Shown: positions 12,083 through 21,745 of the stretch, piece after piece
Layout of the letters: every line of letters begins with the position of its first letter
Position numbering within the stretch: the stretch's first letter is position 1
Assembly (NCBI RefSeq): GCF_023898315.1
Contig: NC_064619.1
Location: 499,630,594 to 499,694,593, forward strand
Length of the DNA stretch: 64,000 nucleotides
Direction of reading: 5' to 3'
Source: Schistocerca nitens
Lineage: Eukaryota; Arthropoda; Insecta; Orthoptera; Acrididae
Notes under the pieces: generated by a model
Seen by the model: only the letters and a program-made list of their open reading frames with translations
Database searches by the model: none
What the model was told of the DNA's origin: nothing
Translations under genes and position numbers: made by a program

Positions 12083-13089
12083 TTAAGAATAAACAGTTTA
12101 CTTACATTTTTCTATCTGAATCGTTTTCATCTAACTATCCCTTATGCTTTCTGAAGTCCTTACGTATTTGTTTTGCGTTTGGTAAGTCCAAGGCAATTGT
12201 GTTTGTTACAACGTATTCAACACTACTTCCCAAGTATGTTTGTCGTTACCGACGTGAACTTTGCGTAGTTTTCACAATCGACACAGAGCAGAGAGCAGGT
12301 TAGCCATCAATTATGCTACCATTTTTCTAAATTTAGATTATATTTGGATGTACGACACGCTAGTAGGAGTCTTGTTAAGCTCAGGTGCTTTAGGCCTATC
12401 ACTGATATTTACACACGCTCTGTCTGTGCAACTGGGAACTTAATTTAGCAATTATTAACGTCACGATGGTAGATGGTTAAACAGTTACAGCAATTTGATA
12501 GCAACTACTATAACGCGATAGTCGGAAATACCTTGAACACAAGATTGTGATACATAGTGGCGTTAATCTGCCCATTATCGCCTGAGAATGCTATGCATAC
12601 ATAATGTACGGTATATCAGAAGAACTAGTGACTTCGTTGTCAGACAAATCCTCTAACTAATCTGAAATATTTTAGCTACAACTAAATGCGATCTCTTCGA
12701 GAACGCCATCAATGAAAGAGAGACTAGTGGCCACATGAGCTGTAACACTAACGTTGGTGTTCTGTCGATGTTATAATATTCATACTTACACACGTAAAGG
12801 TAGTATAAAGCGACCCATTGGAAAGTAGTATTTATGTCGAGGTGTCGCGCTTGCACGCAGCAGCTGTCTTGTCACATGGAAATTTTAAGACTGAAACAAC
12901 AATAATATTACCAACACCAACGGTAACATTTACCAATCATTTATTAAAAACGTCTGTAGACAAATACTTAACTTTCGTGTGATGATGATGATGTGATTGC
13001 GTGGTACTGATGTCAAAGTTGTAAATCATGGTCTAAACCTGACTCAGCAAACGATGATCAATCTAATACTAATTCTACTCTGGCTCTGT
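12083..13089. other. No feature recognised
   Basis: AT-rich, without coding motifs, SINE boxes or inverted termini that I could support. Confidence 0.4.
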
Positions 13090-13182
13090 TGTCGGAGATA
13101 AATGGTTCAAATGGCTCTAATCATTACGGGGCTCAACATCTGTCCCCTAGAACTTAGAACTACGTAGACCCGGACGATAGTT

Positions 13183-13258
13183 GGTGTAGGGGTAGCGTCT
13201 TTGATTCATAATCAAAACGTCTTAGGTCCAGGGTTCGATCCCCGCCACTGCCTAAAAT
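13183..13258 (+). promoter_or_regulatory. tRNA-Met-like head of the LINE (internal pol III-type boxes)
   Basis: Near the LINE's first bases, tggtgtagggg fits an A box (TRGYNNARNNG) and gggttcgatccc fits a B box. Between them tttgattcataatcaaa can form a 5-bp anticodon stem with a 7-base loop carrying CAT, as in a methionine tRNA. The T stem pairs only in part and no acceptor stem is visible, so this is a tRNA-derived promoter-like head, not a tRNA gene. Confidence 0.6.
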
Positions 13259-13520
13259 TTGATAAATAATCAGCATTGGCGGCAGAAGACTTCCGGCATA
13301 AGAAGTCAGCCACATTCTGCCAACGGCCTTGTGAAAGAGGGCGGAGGACTGGATAGAGGTTCAGGGCACTCTCTTGTCCTAGGGGTGGGAAATTGCCCCT
13401 AAAGGTGGAAGAATCAGCAATGATCAACGGCATGAGGATGCAGAAGGCAATGGAAACCACTGCATTAAAGACACGTAACGTGTATCCACAGGACATGTGG
13501 CCTGTAATTGAAGAAGTATC

Positions 13521-15041
13521 ATGATGATCTCTCCATTGGAAAAAGATTCCGGAATAGTCCCCCATTCGGATCTCCGGGAGGGGACTGCCAAGGGGCAGGT
13601 TACCATGAGAAAAAGATTGAATAATCAACGAAAGGATAACGTTCTACGAGTCGAGGCGTGGAATGTCAGAACCTTGAACGTGGTAGAGAAACTAGAAAAT
13701 CTGAAAAGGGAAATGCAAAGGCTCAATCTAGATATAGTAAGGGTCAGTGAAGTGAAGTGGAAGGAAGACAAGGATTTCTGGTCAGATGAGTATCGGGTAA
13801 TATCAACAGCAGCAGAAAATGGTATAACAGGTGTAGGATTCGTTATGAATAGGAAGGTAGGGCAGAGGGTGTGTTACTGTGAACAGTTCAGTGACCGGGT
13901 TGTTCTAATCAGAACCGACAGCAGACCAACACCGAGAACGATAGTTCAGGTATACATGCCGACGTCGCAAGCTGAAGATGAACAGATAGAGAAAGTGTAT
14001 GAGGATATTGAAAGGGTAATGCAGTATGTAAAGGGGGACGAAAATCTAATAGTCATGGGCGACTGGAATGCAGTTGTAGGGGAAGGAGTAGAAGAAAAGG
14101 TTTCAGGAGAATATGGCCTTGGGACAAGGAATGAAAGAGGAGAAAGACTAATTGAGTTCTGTAACAAGTTTCAGCTGGTAATAGCGAATACCCTGTTCAA
14201 GAATCACAGGAGGAGGAGGTATACTTGGAAAAGCCCGGGAGATACGGGAAGATTTCAATTAGATTACATGGTCAGAGAGTGATTCCGAAATCAGATACTG
14301 GATTGTAAGGCGTACCCAGGAGCAGATATAGACTCAGATCACAATGTAGTAGTGATGAAGAGTAGGCTGAAGTTCAAGACATTAGTCAGGAAGAATCAAT
14401 ACGCAAAGAAGTGGGATACGGAAGTACTAAGGAATGACGAGATACGTTTGAAGTTCTCTAACGCTATAGTTACAGCAGTAAGGAATAGCGCAGAAGGCAG
14501 TACAGTTGAAGAGGAATGGACATCTCTAAAAAGGGCCATCACAGAAGTTGGGAAGGAAAACGTAGGTACAAAGAAGGTAGCTGCGAAGAAACCATGGGTA
14601 ACAGAAGAAATACTGCAGTTGATTGATGAAAGGAGGAAGTACAAACATGTTCCGGGAAAATCAGGAATACAGAAATACAAGTCGCTGAGGAATGAAATAA
14701 ATAGGAAATGCAGGGAGGCTGAGACGAAATGGCTGCAGGAAAAATGTGAAGACATCGGAAAAGATATGATTGTCGGAAGGACAGACTCAGCATACAGGAA
14801 AGTCAAAACAACCTTTGGTGACATTAAAAGCAACGGTGGTATCATTAAGAGTGCAACGGGAATTCCACTGTTAAATGCAGAGGAGAGAGCAGATAGGTGG
14901 AAAGAATACATTGAAAGCCTGTATGAGGGTGAAGATTTGTCTGATATGATAGAAGAAGATACAGTAGTCGATTTAGAAGAGATAGGGGATCCAGTATTAG
15001 AATCGTAATTTAAAAGAGCTTTGGAGGTCTTACGGTCAAAT
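13521..15041 (+). pseudogene. LINE ORF, endonuclease and linker part
   Basis: The frame carries APE-type endonuclease motifs in order: VEAWNVRTLN (N-terminal Asn), VSEVKWKED (catalytic Glu region), VYMPTSQAEDE, MGDWNAVVGEG (Asp/Asn pair) and, after the TGA at 14280, ADIDSDHNVVVM (the terminal SDH motif). A basic, lysine-rich linker follows (about 14352-14900), then the start of the RT leader. The same frame continues through both stops (TGA 14280, TAA 15006), so each is a single codon loss rather than a frameshift. The product would nick target DNA to prime reverse transcription. With two stops and the LTR insertion it cannot be made whole. Confidence 0.8.
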
Positions 15042-15045
15042 AAGG

Positions 15046-15509
15046 TGTGGTGTCTCCGCCAGACACCACACCTGCTAGGTGGTAGCCTTTAAATCGGCCG
15101 CGGTCCGCTAGTGTACGTCGGACCCGCGTGTCGCCACTGTCAGTGATTGCAGACCGAGCGCCGCCACACGGCGGGTCTAGAGAGACTTCCTAGCACTCGC
15201 CCCAGTTGTACAGCAGACTTTGCTAGCAATGCATCACTGACAAATACGCACTCATTTGCCGAGACGATAGTTTGCTACGACCTAGCAAGGCGCCATTACC
15301 AGTTTATATTGAGATTATAATTCATGTATCAACAAGAGCGATGTTCTCCAATTGTGGATTAAAGTTAAGTATTCCAAGAGCTTCGTACTTTATTTATTAG
15401 ACTCAACTACTTTAACTGTTCCAGACCTCACGCCAGTCTGCGTGAGCTTAACCGCGTGCATTTCGGCCTCCTCTAGCAACACGGTGTTGGCTCTTCTGCC
15501 AACAAATCT
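15046..15509 (+). mobile_element. LTR-like element, family 1 (copy c), inside the LINE
   Basis: It starts tgtggtgtctccgccagac and ends cttctgccaacaaatct. The LINE's TAAGG is duplicated on either side (15041-15045 and 15510-15514). The LINE reading frame resumes exactly after the second TAAGG, which independently confirms the boundaries. Compared with copy b it lacks a short internal stretch near 15270 (the gcatagccttcagctacgtc part). Confidence 0.85.
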
Positions 15510-16956
15510 TAAGGCAGAAGGGATAGATAACATACCATCAGAATTTCTAAAATCATTGGGGGAAGTGGCAACAAAACGACTATTCACGTTGGTGTGTAGA
15601 ATATATGAGTCTGACGACATACCATCTGACTTTCGGAAAAGCATCATCCACACAATTCCGAAGACGGCAAGAGCTGAAAAATGCGAGAATTATCGCACAA
15701 TCAGCTTAACAGCTCATGCATCGAAGCTGCTTACAAGAATAATATACAGAAGAATGGAAAAGAAAATTGAGAATGCGCTAGGTGACGATCAGTTTGGCTT
15801 TAGGAAAAGTAAAGGGACGAAAGAGGCAATTCTGACGTTACGGCTAATAATGGAAGCAAGGCTAAAGAAAAATCAAAACAATTTCATAGGATTTGTCGAC
15901 CTGGAAAAAGCGTTCGACAATACAAATTGGTGCAAGCTGTTCGAGATTCTGAAAAAAGTAAGGGTAAGCTATAGGGAGAGACGGGTCACATACAATATGT
16001 ACAACAACCAAGAGGGAATAATAAGAGTGGACGATCAACAACGAAGTGCTCGTATTAAGAATGGTGTAAGACAAGGCTGTAGCCTTTCGCCCCTACTCTT
16101 CAATCTGTACATCGAGGAAGCAATGATGGAAATAAAAGAAAGGTTCAGGAGTGGAATTAAAATACAAGGTGAAAGGATATCAATGATACGATTCGCTGAT
16201 GACATTGCTATCCTGAGTGAAAGTGAAGAAGAATTAAATGATCTGCTGAACGGAATGAACAGTCTAATGAGTACACAGTATCGTTTGAGAGTAAGTCGGA
16301 GAAAGACGAAGGTAATGAGAAGTAGTAGAAATGAGAACAGCGAGAAACTTAACATCAGGATTGATGGTCACGAAGTCTATGAAGTTAAGGAATTCTGCTA
16401 CCTAGGCAGTAAAATAACCAATGACGGACGGAGCAAGGAGGACATCAAAAGCAGACTCGCTATGGCAAAAAAGGCATTTCTGGCCACGAGAAGTCTACTA
16501 ATATCAAATACCGGCCTTAATTTGAGGAAGAAATTTCTGAGGATGTACGTCTGGACTGCAGTATTGTATGGTAGTGAAACATGGACTGTGGGAAAACCGG
16601 AAGAGAAGAGAATCGAAGTATTTGACATGTGGTGCTATAGACGAATGTTGAAAATTAGGTGGACTGATAAGGTAAGGAATGAGGAGGTTCTACGCAGAAT
16701 CGGAGAGGAAAGGAATATGTGGAAAACACTGACAAGGAGAAGGGACAGGATGATAGGACATCTGCTAAGACATGAGGGAATGACGTCCATGGTACTAGAG
16801 GGAGCTGTAGAGGGCAAAAACTGTAGAGGAAGACAGAGATTGGAATACGTCATGCAAATAATTGAGGACGTAGGTTGCAAGTGCTACTCTGAGATGAAGA
16901 GGTTAGCACAAGAAAGGAAGTTGTGGCGGGCCGCATCAAACCAGTCAGTAGACTGA
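15352..16956 (+). CDS. Open reverse-transcriptase frame starting in the LTR
   Basis: This 534-codon open frame takes its first ~53 codons from the inserted LTR and the rest from the LINE. RT motifs in order: CENYRTISLT, DDQFGFRKSKGTKEA, FVDLEKAFDN (catalytic Asp), GVRQGCSLSPLLFNLYIEE, IRFADDIAIL (the catalytic FADD box, about 16185-16208), YLGSKITNDG, and a C-terminal YGSETWTVG...CYRRMLKIRW domain followed by a Lys/Arg-rich end and WRAASN. All catalytic positions I can see are intact. The endonuclease is not in this frame, so retrotransposition in cis is unlikely. Whether the LTR start codon is used is unknown; the natural frame came from upstream. Confidence 0.75.
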   Translation: MWIKVKYSKSFVLYLLDSTTLTVPDLTPVCVSLTACISASSSNTVLALLPTNLKAEGIDNIPSEFLKSLGEVATKRLFTLVCRIYESDDIPSDFRKSIIHTIPKTARAEKCENYRTISLTAHASKLLTRIIYRRMEKKIENALGDDQFGFRKSKGTKEAILTLRLIMEARLKKNQNNFIGFVDLEKAFDNTNWCKLFEILKKVRVSYRERRVTYNMYNNQEGIIRVDDQQRSARIKNGVRQGCSLSPLLFNLYIEEAMMEIKERFRSGIKIQGERISMIRFADDIAILSESEEELNDLLNGMNSLMSTQYRLRVSRRKTKVMRSSRNENSEKLNIRIDGHEVYEVKEFCYLGSKITNDGRSKEDIKSRLAMAKKAFLATRSLLISNTGLNLRKKFLRMYVWTAVLYGSETWTVGKPEEKRIEVFDMWCYRRMLKIRWTDKVRNEEVLRRIGEERNMWKTLTRRRDRMIGHLLRHEGMTSMVLEGAVEGKNCRGRQRLEYVMQIIEDVGCKCYSEMKRLAQERKLWRAASNQSVD

Positions 16957-17123
16957 TGACAAAAAAAGAAAAAGACCTAACTAACCTAATGACATCACAC
17001 ACATCCATGCCCGAGGCAGGATTCGAACCTGCGACCGTAGCAGTCGCGTAGTTCCGGTCTGAAGCGTCTAGAACCGCTTGGCAACCGCGGCCGGCGCTGT
17101 CGGAGAGAGAGAATCTGATAATA

Positions 17124-18390
17124 CGAGGGTAATTTGAAACGTTCTCGGAATAGAACGGACAGAAATGACTTACCTCAGTAAAACTTATTTATTTTTCATT
17201 TTAGCCTCCCTGTAAACTAATGCGATATTCCAGTGCCCTGATCCCATCTCAAAAATTAGATTCCTGCAAGTCTGCAAAATTCCAGTCAACTTAAGCTGTC
17301 AGTATTTCGTTTGAAGTGAATATCCGTCTACCGAGAAAAACTTTGAGCTTGAGGAAGAGATGGACGTCTGATGGAGCCAAACCAGGCGAATAAGGCAAGT
17401 GTGGATACAGTTCGTATCTTAGTTCATGTGTTCTTGCCATGGCAACGACACTTGTACGTGGGCGAGCAATGTCTTCATGAAACATGACTTCCTTCCGTGC
17501 TAAAGCTGTCCTGTTTTCGTGTGTCTTTCGCTGTAGTTGGTCCAAGAGGTTAGCCTAGTATTCTACCGCAATTATTTGAAAAGTGTGAAGAATCCCTTTC
17601 TGGCCGACCACATTGCATTTGGTTTCTTTATTGGTGGTAAATCAACATGTTTCCATTGCATTCACTGTTTTTTGCTCTCTGGGGTGTAGTAGTGGACCCA
17701 AGTTTCATCTGTGGTCACAAACTGGCACAAAAAAATCTTGTTGGTTGCTCTGGAAACGGGTCAACTATTCCTCGGATATTTCCATTGTTATGTGTTTCTA
17801 ACACTGCATTCAAGGCCCCGACACCCATCTAGCATAATTTTCTCATAACCAATTTCACTGTTAAAATATTATATGCCCGTTCAGATGACATCCCTACAAC
17901 TTCAGAAATTTCTCACACTTTCATTTGGTGATCCTCCATGATCATTTTCGGCACTTCTGCAAAAATTTTTGGAGCCGACGCACATCTAGGCTGACCATTA
18001 CGAGGATAAATATCCATGGTGTCCTGATCGAATTTAAACTCGTTTGTTCACTTCGTAAAACTTGAATATGTAGGAGTGGAGTCCTCCAGAGTTTTCTGAA
18101 ACCAGTATGAATTTCATTTGCTTTCATACCGTTCTTCATGAAATGCTTTTGTCCCTCTTCACAAATCGCTACACGGGAACAACAACAGAGAGAACTCCGC
18201 ATCACAGATCTATATCCAGAGCACAGAAGCGTCACGTGTTTACTCGTGAAGGATAGGGTATTATTCCGCGGGAACCTCGTTGCGCTAACGCTGACACCTG
18301 ATGCTGAAGCAGCAAACATTTATAACTGCACTCGTAACAAGGCGACACTCTGCAATTACTGCGACACTGTGCAATGACTGCAGCAACGTG
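17124..18390 (-). pseudogene. Mariner element, decayed, one end visible
   Basis: The left end cgagggtaatttgaaacgttc is preceded by TA (17122-17123), a mariner-like terminus. Minus-strand frames give NGMKANEIHTGFRKL (N-terminal helix-turn-helix, near 18120), FHEDIARPRTSV (second catalytic Asp region, with changes, near 17470) and LPYSPGLAPSDVHLF (third catalytic Asp, about 17360-17400). The matching right terminus was not found. Frames are broken at several sites. Confidence 0.75.
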
Positions 18391-18440
18391 ACAGAATTGG
18401 GTGACTGGCGACAACTGGTGGTAACTGCTGCGACAACTGC

Positions 18441-18640
18441 GCGGGCCGAAGTGGCCGAGCGGTTCTAGGCGCTACAGTCTGGAACCGCGCGACCGCTACG
18501 GTCGCAGGTTCGAATCCTGCCTTGGGTATGGATGTGTGTGATGTACCTAGGTTAGTTAGGTTTAAGTAGTTCTAAGTTCTAGGGGACTGATGACCTCAGA
18601 TGCTAAGTCCCATAGTGCTCAGAGCCATTTGAACCATTTT
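18441..18640 (+). mobile_element. SINE family A, full length
   Basis: The head contains gtggccgagcggttctagg (A box) and aggttcgaatcctgc (B box), resembling a type II tRNA (Leu or Ser). The tail ends gagccatttgaaccatttt. The flanks TGCGACAACTGC (18429-18440) and TGCAACAACTGC (18641-18652) differ at one base and form the target duplication. Confidence 0.92.
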
Positions 18641-18652
18641 TGCAACAACTGC

Positions 18653-19056
18653 AACTGTTGGGGTGAAGCTGTGTGGCCGCTTTTATCTGCTATCTGCTAA
18701 TGAATGTTCTTTTTCGATCTATTTGGTCATACAAGTTCCTATTCTCAGCGCCCCCTGTGGCGTCAGAGACCATAACTCTGGCGAACGGATACGTAATGTG
18801 ATCCATGTTGCGTGCTTATAGCTGTGTACAGTATCTAATGGCAGATACAGAGTCGAGCTGATTCACTATTAACGCACTGTAATGATTTATTTACAACATT
18901 TTGTTGAAAACTGACAAATGCATAACGATAGTCTCTGATGTACAAAGACATTACAAACCGCGGTCCAGATAAATACGTAACACGTGAAGTGATAAAACGC
19001 AGGCAGGACTAACCTTGGTTTAATGGTACATTAAGCAACACCACCTAGAGAGTAAC
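18653..19056. other. No feature recognised
   Basis: Unassigned spacer between a SINE and a mariner element. Confidence 0.4.
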
Positions 19057-19058
19057 TA

Positions 19059-20376
19059 CGAGGGGCTTTGAACAGGTAATGCAACACATTTTTTTCCGAA
19101 CGCGAGTTGGTTTTATTCAAAATTCCACTACACCATATTACTCCGCACTCTTTTGGCAACAAAACCCGATTTTTCAGCATAATCTCCGTTCAGCGCGATG
19201 GCCTTACATCTCCTTACCTGGACGGCCATTATGCCAGTTTCGTATTCGTACCGCTCTACAGGTCGACGTCGAAGCCAACGTCTTGCTGCATCAATAACTT
19301 CTCCATCACCTATGCACTGCTTTCCGTGGCGTCCATCATCCATTAAACCAAACAGATGGAACTAGGAAAGGGCGAGATCTGGGCTGTGAGGTGGAACAGT
19401 CCAATGAAGTTTTGTGAGCTGCTCCCGAGTGCGTAGATATCTGTGAGGCTTTTGCTTTGCCGTAAATGAGGAGAACTTCGTTTGTATTTTTGTATCTACG
19501 AACAGGCTGCTGTCGGTACTCCCGTTTCCTGGGTGTAGCACAATACACTTCAGAGTTGATGAGGGAGGACATCAAACACAATACCCCTACAGAATCCCAG
19601 AAAACTGTCGCCATGTCTTTACCAGCTGAGTGTGTGGTTTTGAACTTTTTTTCGGAGGAGAGGTTGTGCGGCACCACTCCATGAATCGCCGATTTCTTTC
19701 CGGGTCGAAGTGATGAACCCACGTTTCATCGCCTGTGACGACGTTTGCTTTTCTGATCTCCTGTTAGGCGGCGAGGAATTCAGCGGGCACATGCCTTTGA
19801 GTACCTCAAATGGATGAGTTGGTTCAAATGGCTCTAAGCACTATGGGACTTAACATCTGATGTCATCAGAACGGGCGAATGTGTCAGCACTACCAACAGA
19901 GACTTCCAGTTGAGCAGCAGTGTGTTTGATTGTGATCCGCTGATCATCTCGAATGGGAGTTGCCGCACGTTCCAACATGGCAGGGGTCACACCTCTGTGC
20001 GGCCAGACGGCATGCGGGTGATCGTACAGGTGTGCGCGGCATTGTTGCGGCTATGACAGTCGCCTCGCCCAACGACTCACCTTGCTTTTGTTCACTGCCA
20101 GGTTTCCATAGACATTCTAGAAATCTTATGAAAATCTGCGATGCTCTGGTTTTGAGCTAAAACAAACTCAATTACAGTTCCATGCTTGGGACGCACATCC
20201 GTTCCAGATGCCATTTTAAAGGCAACGTGTAGCCCCGCCACGTCGGAACTTCATGAATCTATAGGCGCTGAAGCGGGAATTTTCCACGATGTTCTATAGC
20301 AAATTCCGCATATTTTTTTCAGTTGAAACTGGCCAAGGAAGAAACTGTGTTGCATTAATTGTTGGAATGTCCCTCG
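19059..20376 (-). mobile_element. Mariner element, 1.3 kb with both ends, coding region broken
   Basis: Both ends start cgaggg after a TA (19057-19058; 20377-20378). The inverted repeats also share aatgcaacaca about 20 bases in. The minus strand reads MASGTDVRPKHGTVIEFVLA (N-terminus, 20200), TPIRDDQRITIKHTAAQLEV (19900-19960), KSAIHGVVPHNLSSEKKFKT (19640-19700) and EVIDAARRWLRRRPVE (about 19290), the order expected of a mariner transposase. Length fits the family. Frameshifts, stops and a SINE scrap at 19818-19869 inactivate it. Confidence 0.85.
19818..19869 (-). mobile_element. SINE family A tail fragment in the mariner
   Basis: The segment ggttcaaatggctctaagc followed by actatgggacttaacatctg is the complement of the family A tail. 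The body and tRNA head are absent. It lies between the mariner N-terminal and central coding parts. Confidence 0.8.
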
Positions 20377-20378
20377 TA

Positions 20379-20895
20379 GGTGGCGGCGAATGAAGGCGAG
20401 GAGTGTAAAGCACGCGATCGTGAAACAGCTGCTTGTGTTCGCCGTCGCACAACTTCGCCGAACCGACACAGCCTATTTTCAGATAGCATTGGCGCCGGGT
20501 AAAAGGGCAAGGTTGGGCGACCAAGCCACGCCACGCCGCCGATGCGCCCGCCTGCAGGCGTAAACCAAGACCCGGGCTCGCGTAATGCGTCACTGCGGTC
20601 TGCGCTGACAGGAGTAGCTAGCTGTCCGCCCTCTCCCCTCCGCCCTTCCCAGCCCAGCCCCTACCGCAAGTCGTGTATATCAGCACCGAACAAGGAGGCC
20701 CAGGAAGTGCACCGTGACGGGCAAGGGGGCCACACAGGGCTATGACACTGCTGACTTCAGAGTGCACGCCGCCCGCTCTGCGTAGCTACTTGCTGTCTAC
20801 TAAGTATGCTTTAAATTATCGGGCGTTTGACAGCAAACGGGCTTTATTGCTCCCACGAGCAACACCGATTGCAACTTAGCATTGTTGGCGTCGAC
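20379..20895. other. GC-rich spacer, no gene supported
   Basis: From about 20480 to 20770 the sequence is GC- and CpG-rich, with short overlapping frames on both strands that show no domain motifs. It could be an element's untranslated region or an old promoter; nothing decides. Confidence 0.35.
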
Positions 20896-20907
20896 TGTGA
20901 TTCTGGT

Positions 20908-21107
20908 GCCGCGCGGGATTAGCTGAGCGTTCTGAGGCGCTGCAGTTACGGACTGTGCGGCTGGTCCCGGCGCAGGTTCGAGTCCTCCCTCGGGCATGGG
21001 TGTGTGTATTTGTCCTTAGGATAATTTAGGTTAAGTAGTGTGTAAGCTTAGGGACTGATGACCTTAGCGGTTAAGTTCCATAAAACTTCACACACATTTG
21101 CACATTT
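20908..21107 (+). mobile_element. SINE family B, full length
   Basis: The head ggattagctgagcgttctg (A box) and caggttcgagtcctccc (B box) are tRNA-like. The tail runs ccttaggataatttagg, aagcttagggactgatgacc and ends acacacatttgcaca. Target duplications TGTGATTCTGGT (20896-20907) and TGTGATTTTGGT (21108-21119) differ at one base. Confidence 0.9.
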
Positions 21108-21246
21108 TGTGATTTTGGTCCTGATGTTAAAAGCGTTGTGCCTACAAGCTCTAAAGAAGGAAAATTTTTCTGATGCGAGACTTCCGCCTATTTATGTTAT
21201 TCTTTGACAACGTCAATGGGGAGATACGCGATCTGTTGATTTAAAA

Positions 21247-21667
21247 CATATATGGATAAAAATCCTACTTGAAGTTCGCAAATTTTCTTTATTGATTGCC
21301 GGTTTCGGCTCATTGACGATCCATCCTCACATAAATCTGGAATGTTGTTCAGTATTTGTCAATAATTACACATCGTCGCATTCTTAGAGGTAAGTGGCCC
21401 TAAAATGAAAAATCGTAGTTGGTTATAGAAATTGACGACCTTAATCAGTAATATTTGATTAGTGATTAACGTTGTAAATTTACATAACCAAGTACCATTT
21501 CTAATTTTAGGACCACTTACCTCTAAGAATACGACGATGTGTAATGGTGGTCACACACTGAATAACATTTTAGACTGATCTGAGGATGGCTCGTCAGTGA
21601 GCCGGAAACGGTAACCAATAAAGAAAATTTCCGATCTTGATGTATGGGCTTCCATCCACAAACGTTT
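21247..21667. mobile_element. Fold-back MITE with ~200-bp arms
   Basis: The left arm (aaattttctttattg, ggcccta region, cttagaggtaagtgg) reappears in inverted order on the right (cacttacctctaagaat, caataaagaaaattt). The arms meet near 21445, so almost the whole element is one long imperfect palindrome with diverged arms. No coding frame is present. Precise ends and target duplication were not settled. Confidence 0.8.
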
Positions 21668-21745
21668 CGCCTATTTCATGAAAAAGAAACAATAATATTT
21701 TTCGTATGATTAGAGAAGTAAAATATACATCGTATGCCGTTTAAC

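Larger units (their letters stand above)
13171..16972 (+). mobile_element. Near full-length RTE-like LINE with LTR insertion
   Basis: The element has a tRNA-like 5' segment, a non-coding leader, one long ORF (endonuclease then reverse transcriptase) and a short A-rich tail (aaaaaaagaaaa) straight after the coding end. The overall order (APE-type endonuclease, RT, short 3' end) and motifs such as YLGSKITNDG and LYGSETWTVG suggest the RTE-like group; the exact clade is inferred. It is interrupted by an LTR-like element at 15046-15509. Removing that insertion and one TAAGG copy leaves about 990 codons in a single frame with two stops, at 14280 (TGA) and 15006 (TAA). Confidence 0.85.
13099..17097 (-). 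mobile_element. SINE family A, split by a 3.8-kb LINE
   Basis: The tail half lies at 13099-13170 and the tRNA-like half at 16973-17097, both reverse strand. The outer junctions carry a direct repeat TGTCGGAGA (13090-13098 and 17098-17106), the SINE's own target duplication. The inner junctions share AGACC (13166-13170 and 16973-16977), the probable target duplication of the LINE. The head shows the B box complement ggattcgaacctgcgac. Confidence 0.9.

Noticed and set aside
13183-13258. Functional tRNA-Met gene
   Set aside because: A and B boxes and an anticodon arm are visible, but the T stem is mispaired and no acceptor stem forms. It joins directly to LINE sequence.
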